Shown here: one piece after another, positions 34,038 to 43,669 of the stretch
Position numbering within the stretch: position 1 is the first letter of the stretch
How the letters are laid out: each line of letters opens with the position of its first letter
Assembly (NCBI GenBank): GCA_963717125.1
Contig: CAVQVG010000003.1
Location: forward strand, 1 to 64,000
Length of the DNA: 64,000 nt
Reading direction: 5' to 3'
Origin: RYN-230 sp963717125
Lineage (GTDB): Bacteria; Actinomycetota; Actinomycetes; Streptosporangiales; Streptosporangiaceae
Position numbers and translations under genes: made by a program
Notes under the pieces: generated by a model
The model's database searches: none
What the model was told of the DNA's origin: nothing
The model's input: the letters and a program-made list of their open reading frames with translations, nothing else

Positions 34038-36269
34038 TCATTCATCGGGCTGTTGGTCGTCTGAGCAGCGACCCGCCAGGCCAGGGGCCTGTTTCGGAAC
34101 GGCGATGGGTTCGGCTGGCGTACGCGGCGGTGCGGGCCAGCGGCGGGCGCGGTGCTCGGGTTTGCCGGCCCGGGCAGGCCACCAGGCTCGCTGTCCGGCA
34201 GCGAGCAGGCTGGCGGGGATGAGGACGGTGCGGACGAGCAGGGTGTCGAGCAGGACGCCGACGGCGACGGCGATCCCGACCTGGGTGATGGGGACGGAGG
34301 GGAGCTGGGTGAGGGCCGCGAAGGTGCCGGCCAGGACGATGCCGGCGGCGGTGATGACGCCTCCGGTGACGCTGAGCCCGCGGAGGATTCCTTCCCGGGT
34401 GCCCAGGTGCCGGGCTTCTTCCTGGATGCGGGCGGACAGGAAGATGCTGTAGTCGGCGCCGAGCGCGACGAGGAAGACGAAGATGTACATGCGGATCTGC
34501 GCCTCCATGCCGCCGTAGCCGAGCCCGTAGCGCCACAGCCAGGCGGACAGCCCGAGGGACGCCGCGAAGTTGAGCGCGGTCGCGGCGACCAGCAGCAGGG
34601 CAGCGATGACCGCTCGCAGCAGCGCCACGACGATGAGGAAGATCACGGCGAGGATCAGCGGGATGAGCACGAGCGTGTCGTGGTTGCTGGCCTGGATGAT
34701 GTCGTACTGGACGGCTGAGGACCCGCCCACCAGGGAGCCGGGAGCGTCATCGGCAAGCCGGTCGCGCAGGTCCTGGACGGCGGCGTAGCCGCGGGCGCTG
34801 TAGGGGTCGGCGGACAGAGTGACGGAGAAGCTGGCGTAGCCGCCGGCAGGCGTGTCCGGTGACACGCTGGCGACATCCGGTGTGGCCCGGGCCGCGGTGG
34901 CGGCGGCCCGGGCCTCGCGCGGCGGGGTCAGCAGGGCGAGGGGGGCGATGACGCCGGCTACGTGATGCTCGATGAGGAGCTGCTCGCCGGTCACGCTGCC
35001 GGGGTGGCCTTTCGCCTGGTCCTGCGGGTTGTTGTCGGTGTGCAGGGCGGCCAGGCCGGCGCACGCGGCGGCCAGGACCAGCACGACGGCGGCGGCGGCC
35101 CGTGCCGGGCGGCGGGCGATGCGGGCGCCGAGGCCGGCCAGCAGGCGGGACTGCTCGTGCCCGGGCTGTCCCTGGCGCGGGATCAGGGGCCAGAACACTG
35201 CCCGGCCGGTGATGAGCAGGAGGGCGGGCAGCAAGGTGGTCTGGGCGAGCAGGGCCGCGGCGATGGAAACCGCGCCGACCGGGCCGAGGCCGTGCAGCGA
35301 GGCCGACTGGGCCGCCAGCAGGCAGAGCATGGCGCAGGTGACCGTCGCGGCGGAGGCGGCCAGGGTCGGCAGGGTCCGGCGCAGCGCGGCGGCCATCGCC
35401 TGCTCGGTGCGGGCATGGTGGTGGAGTTCCTGCCGGTAGCGGTGGATGAGCAGGAGCGCGTAGTCGGTCGCCGCGCCGAAGACCACGACGATGAGGATCG
35501 AGCTCGACAGCGAGCTGACGGTGACCCCGGCGCTGGCCTCCGCGTGGGCGGCGGCCTTGGCGATGATGATGGCCCCTCCGGCGCTGAGCAGCGGGAGGAT
35601 CCACAGCAGGGGGCCGCGGTAGACCAGCAGCAGGATGAGCGCCACGATGACCACGGCGGTGAGCAGCAGGGTGGTCTGGGACTGGGCGCCGCTGTCGGCA
35701 GTGGTCGCGGCCGATCCGGTGACCGCGACCTGCAGGCCGCCGGTCCCGGTCCCGGCCGCGGCGCGGATCGCCTGCACCGCGGCGGTGTCCGCCTTGGCGA
35801 GACTGTTCTCCGGGGCGCTGACGGCCGCCTGGAAGGTGACGGCCCGCCCGTCGGCCGACCGTTCCAGGCGGCCGGGCCCGCCGAGCCCGGTCACGTGGCC
35901 GGCCAGACGTGCCGTGGCGGCCCGTGCCGCAGCGGCCGCCGCCAGATCCGTCCGGGTCAGGCGGCCGTTGCCGCGGGCGAGCACCACGACCGCCTGGTCG
36001 GTTCCGGCCTGATCCTGGCCGCTGTGGAGCTGGCCGGCCCGCGCGGACTGCTGGAGGCTGGCCACCTCGGTTGACTGCGCCGAGGAGGGCAGGCTGGCGG
36101 CGGCGCTGTCGTTAGTCACCTTCGACAGGTGGCCGGCGAACGAGTAGAGCAGCACGGCCGCGAGCACCCAGACGATCACCACCGGCCAGCGCATCCGGCG
36201 CAGCACGGTCGCGAGCCGGTCATCCGGGACCGGCTGGTCCTGCTGGCGGGCATCGGGGACGTGCGGCAT
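34038..36269 (-). CDS. MMPL/RND-family transporter
   Basis: 743-residue multi-pass exporter. Two halves each with a large extracytoplasmic loop: membrane segments near 30-48, then 213-330 with VFGAATDYALLLIHRYRQEL, and the repeated set near 560-680 with ALGADYSIFLSARIQEE. The GxxxDY motifs carry proton-relay residues. ATG 36269 has AAGGAG 7 bases upstream; longer reading is not supported. It diverges from the histidine-kinase gene over 232 bases that hold a shared regulatory element, so the two-component system may control it. Substrate (lipid or drug) unknown. Confidence 0.92.
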   Translation of the reverse strand: MPHVPDARQQDQPVPDDRLATVLRRMRWPVVIVWVLAAVLLYSFAGHLSKVTNDSAAASLPSSAQSTEVASLQQSARAGQLHSGQDQAGTDQAVVVLARGNGRLTRTDLAAAAAARAATARLAGHVTGLGGPGRLERSADGRAVTFQAAVSAPENSLAKADTAAVQAIRAAAGTGTGGLQVAVTGSAATTADSGAQSQTTLLLTAVVIVALILLLVYRGPLLWILPLLSAGGAIIIAKAAAHAEASAGVTVSSLSSSILIVVVFGAATDYALLLIHRYRQELHHHARTEQAMAAALRRTLPTLAASAATVTCAMLCLLAAQSASLHGLGPVGAVSIAAALLAQTTLLPALLLITGRAVFWPLIPRQGQPGHEQSRLLAGLGARIARRPARAAAAVVLVLAAACAGLAALHTDNNPQDQAKGHPGSVTGEQLLIEHHVAGVIAPLALLTPPREARAAATAARATPDVASVSPDTPAGGYASFSVTLSADPYSARGYAAVQDLRDRLADDAPGSLVGGSSAVQYDIIQASNHDTLVLIPLILAVIFLIVVALLRAVIAALLLVAATALNFAASLGLSAWLWRYGLGYGGMEAQIRMYIFVFLVALGADYSIFLSARIQEEARHLGTREGILRGLSVTGGVITAAGIVLAGTFAALTQLPSVPITQVGIAVAVGVLLDTLLVRTVLIPASLLAAGQRAWWPARAGKPEHRARRWPAPPRTPAEPIAVPKQAPGLAGRCSDDQQPDE

Positions 36270-36407
36270 CTGCTGGCTCCTTGGGATCGGGGTCGTTTCC
36301 GTGGCCCACGATTGCCCGCATCTGGTGGCGGGGGCATCAGCCCGCCGGGTTGAGATCCGCGCATCCCCGGAATGACGGAGGAGGGAGCCGCGGTCGGAGT
36401 CCTGCAA

Positions 36408-36472
36408 CAGGAATCTCAACCCGGATTTCCACCCGCGGGCCGCTGCCGCCGCGCGTGCCGCGGCCTATCGTC
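36408..36472 (+). promoter_or_regulatory. Upstream element A of the kinase/MMPL locus
   Basis: CAGGAATCTCAACCCGGA, TTTCCACCCGCGGGCC and, 29 bases after GCGGGCC starts, CCTATCGTC. Almost the same block occurs at 38509-38572 (element B). Likely a promoter with an upstream activator site for the two-component regulator; CTATCGT could be the -10. Confidence 0.5.
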
Positions 36473-36501
36473 GGTCGTGTCTGGCCCCGGCGGAAGGAGG
36501 G

Positions 36502-37774
36502 ATGACGTTCAGGAAAGAACTCTCCGGGCGGTCACCCGGGCAGGCGGGCAGCCTGCGCGGGGCAGCAGCACGGGATAACGGGTTCGTGCCGCGGATCGTG
36601 AACTGGCCGGTGCGGACAGCCACGGTCATCGCGGTGGGAGTACTCACCTTCTGGCCCCCGCCTTACACCTGGCCGCCGCCCTCCGCCGCTGTCCTCGCGG
36701 TCAAGATCGCCGCGTTCGCCGTCGCGTCGGTCCTGATGCTGTTGTGGGCGCTCGCCGACCGGTCGGCGGCTGCCCGCGCCCGGTACGCCTTCCTGCGGCC
36801 GTACCTCCTGGGCGCCATCACGGTCATCTGCGGCGCGGCGTCGGTGTCGCCTCTGCCCAGGGCCGGGCAGCTCGCCGCGCTGAGCGTTGTCGCCGTGATA
36901 GCCGCGGGCAGCGAGACCAGCCCCGCGGCCGGATGGACCATAACCGGGCTCGGGATAGTCACGATCGTGGCGGCCGGGCTGGCCGACGGCGCGGATGCCG
37001 GGAAGATCACCGGGTATCCCGGCGGCCTGCTGCTGGGTTTCCTGTTCGGGCTGATCCTGCGCGCCCACCGCGTCCATGCCGGGCAGTCGGCCGCGCTGCT
37101 GGCCAGGGCCGAGCAGCTCCGCGAGGAGCAGGCGCAGGTGGCGATGCTGGATGAGCGGGCCAGGATCGCCCGGGAGATCCATGACGTGCTCGCCCACTCG
37201 CTGGGTGCGCTGGGGCTCCAGATTCAGTTCGCCCGCGCCGTGCTGACCGACCGGCACGACGAGGCGCGGGCGGTGGAGCTGCTGGACCAGGCGCACCGGA
37301 TGGCCGCCGACGGGCTGGCCGAGACCCGCCGCGCGGTGCACGCCCTGCGCGGCGAGACCCTGCCGCTGCCCGAGGGGCTGGCCCGGCTCGGCGCCGACCA
37401 CCAGCACCGCCACGGCGCCCCGGTGACGTTCCAGGCCGCCGGCCAGCCGCGGCCGCTGACCCCCGACGCGGAGCTCGCCATCACCCGCACGGCTCAGGAA
37501 GCACTGGTGAACACCGCCAAGCACGCCCCGCGCCAGCCAGTCGGCATCCGCCTGGACTACGCCGGCGCCGCCACCACCCTCATGGTGACCAGCCGCCTCG
37601 CCGCGAACGGCCATAACGGCAGCGGCAGCTCAGGTCACGGCGCGGGGCTGGCCACGGTCGAACGGCGGATACGGGCTGACCGGGATGCGCGAGCGGCTCC
37701 GCCTCCTCGGCGGCACGCTGACCGCCGGGTCGCAAGGCGGCGAGTGGGTCGTCGTGGCGGAGGTCCCGCAGTGA
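36502..37774 (+). pseudogene. Sensor histidine kinase (NarL-system type), one frameshift near the end
   Basis: Membrane sensor kinase: several N-terminal membrane segments (residues about 33-180, e.g. LLGAITVICGAASVSPLPRA), HisKA_3 dimerisation domain with phospho-acceptor EIHDVLAHSLGALGLQIQF and HATPase region with ITRTAQEALVNTAKHAP. After GHGAGLATVE the frame shifts: the next frame carries the G-box GYGLTGMRERLRLLGGTLTA and ends at TGA 37772-37774, sharing GTGA with the response regulator. Without correction the frame fuses into the regulator. One extra base near 37662 explains it; probably a sequence error. ATG 36502 follows GGAAGGAGGG. Confidence 0.85.
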
Positions 37775-38460
37775 GCGAGCAGGCGGGAGCAGCGGAGCCG
37801 CCGCTGCGGATCGTCGTCGCCGACGACCAGGCCAGCGTGCGCGAGGGACTCGCCGCGATGCTCGGCATGCTGCCCGGCATCGAGGTGGTCGCCGCCGCCG
37901 ACGACGGCGAGCAAGCCATCGAGGCGGTCGCCGCCCACCATCCCGACGCGATCCTGCTCGACCTGCGCATGCCGGTGCTCGACGGCGTCGAGGCCACCCG
38001 GCGGCTGACCCGCCAGCACCCCGACGTCGCCGTCGTGGTGCTGACCACCTACGACGACGACACCTCCGTGCTGTCCGCCCTGCGGGCCGGCGCCCGCAGC
38101 TACATCACCAAGGACGCCAGCCGCGACGACATCGCCCGCGCGCTCCGCAGCGCCGCCGCCGGCTACTCGGTCCTCGACCCCGCCGTCCAGGACGTGCTGC
38201 TCGCCGCGACGGCAACCGGGCCGGAGAACGACCATAAGCCCGCGTGGGGGGTCGGCGGGCGGCCGCCGGACGGGCTGACCCGGCGCGAGGCCGAGATCCT
38301 CGCCATGATGGCCCGCGGGATGACCAACCCCGACATCGCGGCCCGGCTGTACCTCACCGCCGCGACCATCAAAAGCCACATCAACCGCATCTTCGCCAAG
38401 ACCGGCTCACCCGACCGGGCCGCGGCGATCCGCTACGCACGCGACCACGATCTCGGCTAA
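37771..38460 (+). CDS. NarL/FixJ-family response regulator
   Basis: 229 residues. Receiver domain: acidic pair DDQ, phospho-acceptor Asp in ILLDLRMPVLDG, Thr in LTTYDDD, Lys in YITKDAS. C-terminal LuxR HTH: GLTRREAEILAMMARGMTNP then AARLYLTAATIKSHINRIFA. GTG 37771 shares GTGA with the corrected kinase stop. It probably acts on elements A and B beside the MMPL and ABC genes. Confidence 0.92.
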   Translation: MSEQAGAAEPPLRIVVADDQASVREGLAAMLGMLPGIEVVAAADDGEQAIEAVAAHHPDAILLDLRMPVLDGVEATRRLTRQHPDVAVVVLTTYDDDTSVLSALRAGARSYITKDASRDDIARALRSAAAGYSVLDPAVQDVLLAATATGPENDHKPAWGVGGRPPDGLTRREAEILAMMARGMTNPDIAARLYLTAATIKSHINRIFAKTGSPDRAAAIRYARDHDLG

Positions 38461-38508
38461 CGGCCCCGGTCACGGACCCGGACGGCGGCCGAGCGCGGAA
38501 ACTCATAC

Positions 38509-38572
38509 CAGGAACCCAACCCGGAATCCCAACCGCGGGCCGGCGTAATGACGCTCGCCGCGCCCTACCGTC
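38509..38572 (+). promoter_or_regulatory. Upstream element B of the ABC-transporter operon
   Basis: CAGGAACCCAACCCGGA, ATCCCAACCGCGGGCC and CCTACCGTC repeat element A of 36408-36472 with the same 29-base spacing from GCGGGCC to CCTAYCG. It is 90 bases upstream of the ATG at 38662. Expected to bring the ABC operon under the same regulator as the kinase locus. Confidence 0.5.
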
Positions 38573-38661
38573 TTACCGTCGCCCTGCTGATCCCGGCGCC
38601 CGGTGAGCCCGCGCTCCCGGCGGGCGGCACGAAGCAGACACGCTAGGAGAAGCCGACCCTC

Positions 38662-39105
38662 ATGACCACTATCCCGCCGGCACGCCTCCGGCCCGGTCCG
38701 CGGCCATACCCGGAACCGGACCCCGGGCTTCCGCCCGGCACGCCGTGGTCGGTCCGGCTTACCGGCGGCCCGGGCACCCGGCCCGCGGTGGAGATCTACG
38801 AGGCGGGAAGCATCGCCGGGCTCATCGTGGCGACCCACATCACACCACAGATCCTGGCCGGTGCCCGTCACGCCATCCGCGACGGCCAGCCCTGCGCCCT
38901 CGCCTGGGGCAGGGCTCCTCAAGGCGGCCCGGTGACCGTCACGTTCTCCCGGGGCCGCCTGCGCCGCCGGACCTCCCCGGCCGAGGTAACCAGCATCGAC
39001 AGCTGGTGCTGGCTAGCGACCGCGCCCGGCCGCTTCGACGCCGTCTCAGCCAGCCACGGCGGGATCCGCGAATCGCGCCGCCTCGCCAGGGGCAGCTCAT
39101 GGTGA
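38662..39105 (+). CDS. Unknown protein, 147 aa, first gene of ABC operon
   Basis: ATG 38662 with AGGAGA about 11 bases upstream. Pro-rich N-terminus (LRPGPRPYPEPDPGLPPGTP), then a small globular domain (VEIYEAGSIAGLIVATHITP, CALAWGRAPQGGPVTVTFSR, SWCWLATAPGRFDAVSASH). No family recognised. The ABC ATPase follows 19 bases later, so a role in the transporter's regulation is plausible. Confidence 0.65.
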   Translation: MTTIPPARLRPGPRPYPEPDPGLPPGTPWSVRLTGGPGTRPAVEIYEAGSIAGLIVATHITPQILAGARHAIRDGQPCALAWGRAPQGGPVTVTFSRGRLRRRTSPAEVTSIDSWCWLATAPGRFDAVSASHGGIRESRRLARGSSW

Positions 39106-39124
39106 CCATCCCCGGGCCACTCAC

Positions 39125-40048
39125 ATGATCGAGATCAGGGAACTCACCAAGCGCTACCGCACGACACTCGCGGTGGACGGACTGACCTTCAGCGTCGCAC
39201 CGGGACAGGTCACCGGCTTCCTCGGCCCGAACGGGGCAGGCAAGACCACCACCATGCTGCTCATGCTCGGCCTGCAGATACCCACGCGCGGCACCGCGAT
39301 CTTCGACGGCACCCCCTACCAGGCGATGCGCCGACCGCTGTTCCGCATCGGCAGCGCCCTGGAGTCCTCCTCCCCCCACCCCGGGCGCAGCGCCTACGGC
39401 AACCTACTCGCCCTCGCCCAGTCCAACGGCATTCCCGCCCGCCGGGTCAGGGAGGTGCTCGAGATCGTCGGGCTGAGTGACGTGGCACAACGGCTGGCCG
39501 GGACATTCTCCCTGGGGATGACCCAGCGGCTCGGGATAGCCGCCGCGCTGCTCGGCGACCCGGGAACCTTGATCCTCGACGAGCCGGCCAACGGCCTCGA
39601 CCCAGAAGGGATCATCTGGCTCCGCCGCTTGCTGCGCTCGCTTGCCGCCGAGGGCCGGACCGTCTTCGTCTCCAGCCACCTCCTGTCGGAGATGTCGCTA
39701 ACCGCCGACCACCTGATCATCATCGGACGGGGCCGCCTCATCGCCGACACCAGCGTGGCCGAGTTCGTCAAGGCCAGTCCCATCGGCGTCGCGTCCGTCC
39801 GCACACCGGACCGCGACCGGCTCTGCGCGCTGCTCGCCGAGCAGGGCTACGAGGTCACCACCGAGCCAGACGGCTCGCTGACCGTACGCGGGACTGACGC
39901 CCCCGCGGTAGGGGCAATCGCCGCGCGGCACGGCATCGAGCTGCACGAACTCGTCGCACGCCACGCGACGCTCGAACAGGCGTTCATGGAACAGACCAGC
40001 GAAACCCTCGACTACCAGGGGTCGCGCGAACCCGGGAAGGCCGGCTGA
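39125..40048 (+). CDS. ABC-2 type transporter, ATP-binding subunit
   Basis: 307 residues with Walker A GPNGAGKTTT near 37, a Q-loop region, the signature FSLGMTQRLGIA (S instead of the usual SGGQ but of the ABC-2 exporter type), Walker B LILDEPANGLDP and the H-loop SSHLLSE. C-terminal accessory domain about 75 residues. ATG 39125. It pairs with the permease 3 bases downstream. Related ATPases drive antibiotic or peptide export. Confidence 0.93.
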   Translation: MIEIRELTKRYRTTLAVDGLTFSVAPGQVTGFLGPNGAGKTTTMLLMLGLQIPTRGTAIFDGTPYQAMRRPLFRIGSALESSSPHPGRSAYGNLLALAQSNGIPARRVREVLEIVGLSDVAQRLAGTFSLGMTQRLGIAAALLGDPGTLILDEPANGLDPEGIIWLRRLLRSLAAEGRTVFVSSHLLSEMSLTADHLIIIGRGRLIADTSVAEFVKASPIGVASVRTPDRDRLCALLAEQGYEVTTEPDGSLTVRGTDAPAVGAIAARHGIELHELVARHATLEQAFMEQTSETLDYQGSREPGKAG

Positions 40049-40051
40049 GCG

Positions 40052-40864
40052 ATGAGCGTGTCCGTCGTAACCTCGCCCGCAAACCGGGCGGACGGCCACC
40101 GTGTCCTGTTCGCCGATCTCCTGCGCTCGGAATGGACCAAGCTGCGTACCCTGCGGTCCACCGCGTGGACCCTTGCGTCGGCGATCCTGCTCGCCGTCGG
40201 GTTCGGGGCGCTGTTCATGAGCCGCTACCAGAGGACGGGCATCGCGGCAGCCTACCGGCCCGGACCCTACAGCCTGAGCGGGTTCTACCCCGCCCAGCTC
40301 CCTGTCGTCGTCCTCGGCACGCTGATCATGACAGGCGAGTTCTCCACCGGCTCGATCCGCGCCGCCTGCGCCGCCGTCCCGCAACGCCGGGCACTGCTCG
40401 CCGCCAAGGCGGTCGTTCTCGCCACGGTCTGCGCCGTCGCGGGCATCGCGACATCCCTCGCCGCGTTCTTCCTCGGGCAAGCGCTCATCGGCAAGGGGCA
40501 GCTCCAAGCCCACCTCGGCGACCCCGGCGTCGCCAGATCCATCATCGGCTTCGCGCTCTACCTCACCGTCGCCGGGCTGCTCGCCCTTGGCATGGGCACG
40601 CTCATCCCGCACGCGGCCGGCGCGATCGCCACCGTGGTCGGGCTGCTATTCATCTTGCCGCAGCTCGCCAGGGCCCTGCCCGCCGCATTGCAGAACACCG
40701 TCCAGGAGTACCTGCCCTCCAATGCCGGCCAGGCGATCATCGGCCAGAACAAGTTCGCCCCCGCCCACCTGCTGCCCCCGTGGGCAGGCTTCGGGATCTT
40801 CTGCGCCTGCGCTGCCGCCGCACTCATCGGCGCCGCCATCATCCTGGACCGGCGCGACCTGTGA
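40052..40864 (+). CDS. ABC-2 type transporter, permease subunit
   Basis: 270 residues with six predicted membrane helices (AWTLASAILLAVGFGALFMS, LPVVVLGTLIMTGEFSTGSI, VVLATVCAVAGIATSLAAFF, IIGFALYLTVAGLLALGMGT, AIATVVGLLFILPQLARALP and a last one near the C-terminus). LLRSEWTKLRTLRSTAWTL is the usual N-terminus of actinobacterial ABC-2 permeases. Stop at 40862-40864. Confidence 0.9.
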   Translation: MSVSVVTSPANRADGHRVLFADLLRSEWTKLRTLRSTAWTLASAILLAVGFGALFMSRYQRTGIAAAYRPGPYSLSGFYPAQLPVVVLGTLIMTGEFSTGSIRAACAAVPQRRALLAAKAVVLATVCAVAGIATSLAAFFLGQALIGKGQLQAHLGDPGVARSIIGFALYLTVAGLLALGMGTLIPHAAGAIATVVGLLFILPQLARALPAALQNTVQEYLPSNAGQAIIGQNKFAPAHLLPPWAGFGIFCACAAAALIGAAIILDRRDL

Positions 40865-40922
40865 GTGCCCCGCACAACTCCAGGCCTGACGTCCGCTCGC
40901 TCTCGAAGCCGGCGAGGCCAGA

Positions 40923-41325
40923 GTGCTGGGCCATGACGCAGACAGGGAGACCGACGCCGTGCCCCGCCGGGCGCCGACCGGCAAGTTCGCCACAGTGGAC
41001 GACGACCTGACCGGCTGGGAGAACCCCACGCTGCTCGCCCGACTGGCCGACCTGGCTGCCAGGACCCCCACGTCGGAACTACTCGCGGCTTTCAGGCACG
41101 GAAATCCGCATCCCGTCAGGTCAACCCCTTCGAGGGAATGCGGCCTGGACCCCCGAGCCGCGCCCGGGTCTGGAAATCGCTACCACAACCCCTGCAGGCA
41201 ACCTGACCACGACCACCAAGAGCAACTGGTGGTCGTACAACATGGCGCTCGGCTTCGTCGCGTCGCTGCTCGTCTACGGCGTCCTCCTCATGCAGGCCAG
41301 AACTCCATCGCAGCAATCCGACTGA
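40923..41325 (+). pseudogene. Possible small gene with frameshift and C-terminal membrane segment
   Basis: The first frame reads VDDDLTGWENPTLLARLADL and AARTPTSELLAAFRHGN, plausible coding. From about 41120 another frame reads LEIATTTPAGNLTTTTKSNW then WSYNMALGFVASLLVYGVLL and ends at TGA 41323-41325, a clear membrane helix. A single shift would join them. Low confidence because start and junction are uncertain. Confidence 0.35.
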
Positions 41326-41363
41326 TGGCCCCAGGCTGACTCTCTGAACTCTCGCGGCGCGCA

Positions 41364-41382
41364 TACCGGGAAAGACCCGGTA
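41364..41382. terminator. Hairpin after the ABC operon
   Basis: TACCGGG (41364-41370), loop AAAGA, CCCGGTA (41376-41382): a perfect 7-bp stem. No T-run. Confidence 0.4.
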
Positions 41383-41826
41383 CGCCCGCAGTTGGCGCGT
41401 AACCAGAACCTGCTGCCCTCACACCGCGACCGCACCTGGGCCTGAACAAGCGACCTCCCGATGCCAGGCACCTGGTCATCCCGTCCCGGGAGTCATACCG
41501 CACGGTTCGGATACCGGCCGGTTCCCAGTGATCTGAGCGGATGATGCGTCCGGGACTTACCGCCGGCCTGCGGGGTATGTAACGGTCTTATTTCCGATGC
41601 CACACTGTTGCAGTTGGTTCGGGGCGGCGGGGATGGCGCGGATGAGTACGGGGTGCACGGAGCACTCACCTACGTTTGCGGGCCATTATCGCGCGAGCAC
41701 ACACCACCAGGCGTCAATAGGGTCGTGGTCCCCGTCAGCTGTAACTCGCATGCGCGAGCCTGCTCTGGGCGTGGACGCAAATGCGTCACACTGATTTGCG
41801 TGGAACCCGTTTACCTGTCAGCCGGG
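41383..41826. other. Intergenic stretch upstream of the AlbA_2-type gene
   Basis: 444 bases. A frame from 41608 is continuous with the following gene but has lower third-position GC and no start signal. TATTTCCGATGCCACACT at about 41588-41605 may hold a promoter. Nothing else recognised. Confidence 0.4.
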
Positions 41827-43095
41827 ATGCGCCGTTGGACACCCCAGAACGAGACTGACCTCAGCGCAGCGGCGCAGCGGGGACTGCTGGAAGAGACCCA
41901 CTACCTCGACGTGAAGCGGGAGATATCCACAGGCAGGGGGGCAAACAAGGAACTTGCACGCGATCTGGCGTCCTTCGCCGTCGATGGATGAACGCTCATC
42001 ATCGGAATCGGCGAGGACAAAGAGGCAAATTCACTCCACCTTGCTCCGCAGCCGTTGTCCGGGCTGGCCGAGAGGATCGAGACGGTCGCCCGCATGATCC
42101 CCGATCCGCCGCTGGCGGTGCTGTGCAGTCCCATCTCCTCAGACCGAGGCAACTCGCTGGGCTACCTGGTAGTGCATATCCCACCCAGCGCGGTGGCCCC
42201 GCACATGGTCGAGCACAAGTACCTGGGCCGGGGCGACAAAACCAAGCTGTACCTGTCCGACCCCGAGGTCCGGCGCCTGCATGAACGGCGGCGGGCAACC
42301 GGACAGGACGGGCTGGCGCGGCTGCAGGAGCAGTTTGACCGCGACCCAGTGCCCGCCGACGTTCGCAAGCAGGCCCACCTGTTCCTTCTCGCAGAGCCGG
42401 CCGCTGCCCGGCCAGGCATGCTCCTCGACCTGGTGCACGGCGCCGGGTCACAGATGCGGTTGTCTGAGTTCGCCCGGCGGGCTGATGCACCCGATGTTCA
42501 CAAGATCCTGCAGGTCGCGGGCGCGGGCGACTTCAGCCCACCCCTGACCTGGGCGAGCGACTTCGCGCTGCGTTCGGCCGGGGTTGCCCTCACATACGGA
42601 CTGGCCAGCGACCGGTCCTGGTCAGCGGACGCCGGCCCGTCCCCTGAAGATGCTGTCGAACTAGAGGTTGACGAAGACGGCGGGTTGCGTATCTTCATGA
42701 GCCGGCTCAGCGACAGCCTGCCATCTCCTGATCGCGCAGCGAATGGCCAGCGGTTTCTCCCGGTCGGGGCAGTCAGCTACTCCCGCCAGTTCGTAGCCTT
42801 GACCGCCGCCGCCGCAGAACACGCCGGCTACCTCGGCACCTGGATTCTCGCTGCAGGTGCGACCGGTATCGGGGGCCTTCCCGTCCACGACTACCTCCTG
42901 CGAGGGCGCGCAGGACCTCGCTCGGACGCCTCTACCTACCGGCGGGCCACCACAGCGTCCTACGCGGAACTTATCAAGCAACCCGGAACCGTGACCGAGC
43001 GGCTCATTGGACGGCTGCTGCGATCCACCGGCACATACGAGCTGCACGCCGATGCGTTCACCGATCCCGCCGATCAAGGTCAGCAGCCTGCCTGA
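41827..43095 (+). pseudogene. AlbA_2 / Schlafen-like (AAA_4) protein interrupted by an in-frame TGA
   Basis: The frame reads LLEETHYLDVKREISTGRG then LARDLASFAVDG, stop TGA at 41989-41991, and TLIIGIGEDKEANSLHLAPQ in the same frame. Relatives have FAVDGGTLIIG, so TGA stands where GGA (Gly) is expected, a one-base change. The rest (PPLAVLCSPISS, YLVVHIPPS, HMVEHKYLGRGDKTKLYL) is intact to 43095, about 346 residues. Either a nonsense mutation or a base-call error. Such proteins are nucleic-acid-binding regulators or defence components. Confidence 0.7.
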
Positions 43096-43298
43096 GCAAC
43101 GCCGTCGCGTCCGCCTGAATACCAGTAGCGGAGTGGGGCAAGTCACGGCAAAGTGAAGCGGGCTGATGGTAATCCCATAGCCGGTCGCGCGGACGTTGCA
43201 GGTCAGGCCGCCAGGGATTGCGGCGAGGAGGCGGATCAGGTGGCCGTAATGTGCCCCGAATCCAGGCGGTGGAGCGTCGAAAGCGCGGGCACCGGTCC

Positions 43299-43657
43299 TC
43301 AGGAGGGGGCTGGAAGGCCGAGCGCTCCGGCGGCTATGGTCACCTGCCACACGCAGAGAGGTACGAGCAGCAGGTACACGAGGAGGAAGACCCCGAAGGC
43401 CGGCTCCATGCACGGGCGCCGATGGCGTCAACAACCGCCCAGGCAACAGGAAAGAGGCTGACAAGCGATGCGACCGACACGGCGGCGAGGGTAAAGGACA
43501 GTATCGCGATCCGTGGCTTCGCGCCGTTGTTCGGGCCGCCCTGTCGCGCACGCTCGGATTGCAGGGTGCTGGCCTGGGCGGAGGTGAACAGGGCGACGAT
43601 GGCCAAGAGCAAGCCGAGTGCGCCCGAGGCGTCCGTGACCTGCTGAGACGTGCTCAT
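43299..43657 (-). pseudogene. Small multi-pass membrane protein, one-base deletion
   Basis: First frame MSTSQQVTDASGALGLLLAI with two membrane segments (to VAWAVVDAIGARAW), then the second frame continues EPAFGVFLLVYLLLVPLCVW to the stop at 43301-43299. Restoring one G in the TGGAG run (TGGGAG) joins them into about 119 residues with three or four helices. Unknown function; starts 12 bases after the stop of the next gene upstream, so probably one operon. Confidence 0.6.
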
Positions 43658-43669
43658 AGCTGGCTTGCC

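Noticed and set aside
36532..37614. Minus-strand 357-residue open frame inside the kinase gene
   Set aside because: Mirror of a high-GC coding frame; low-complexity product, no start signal.
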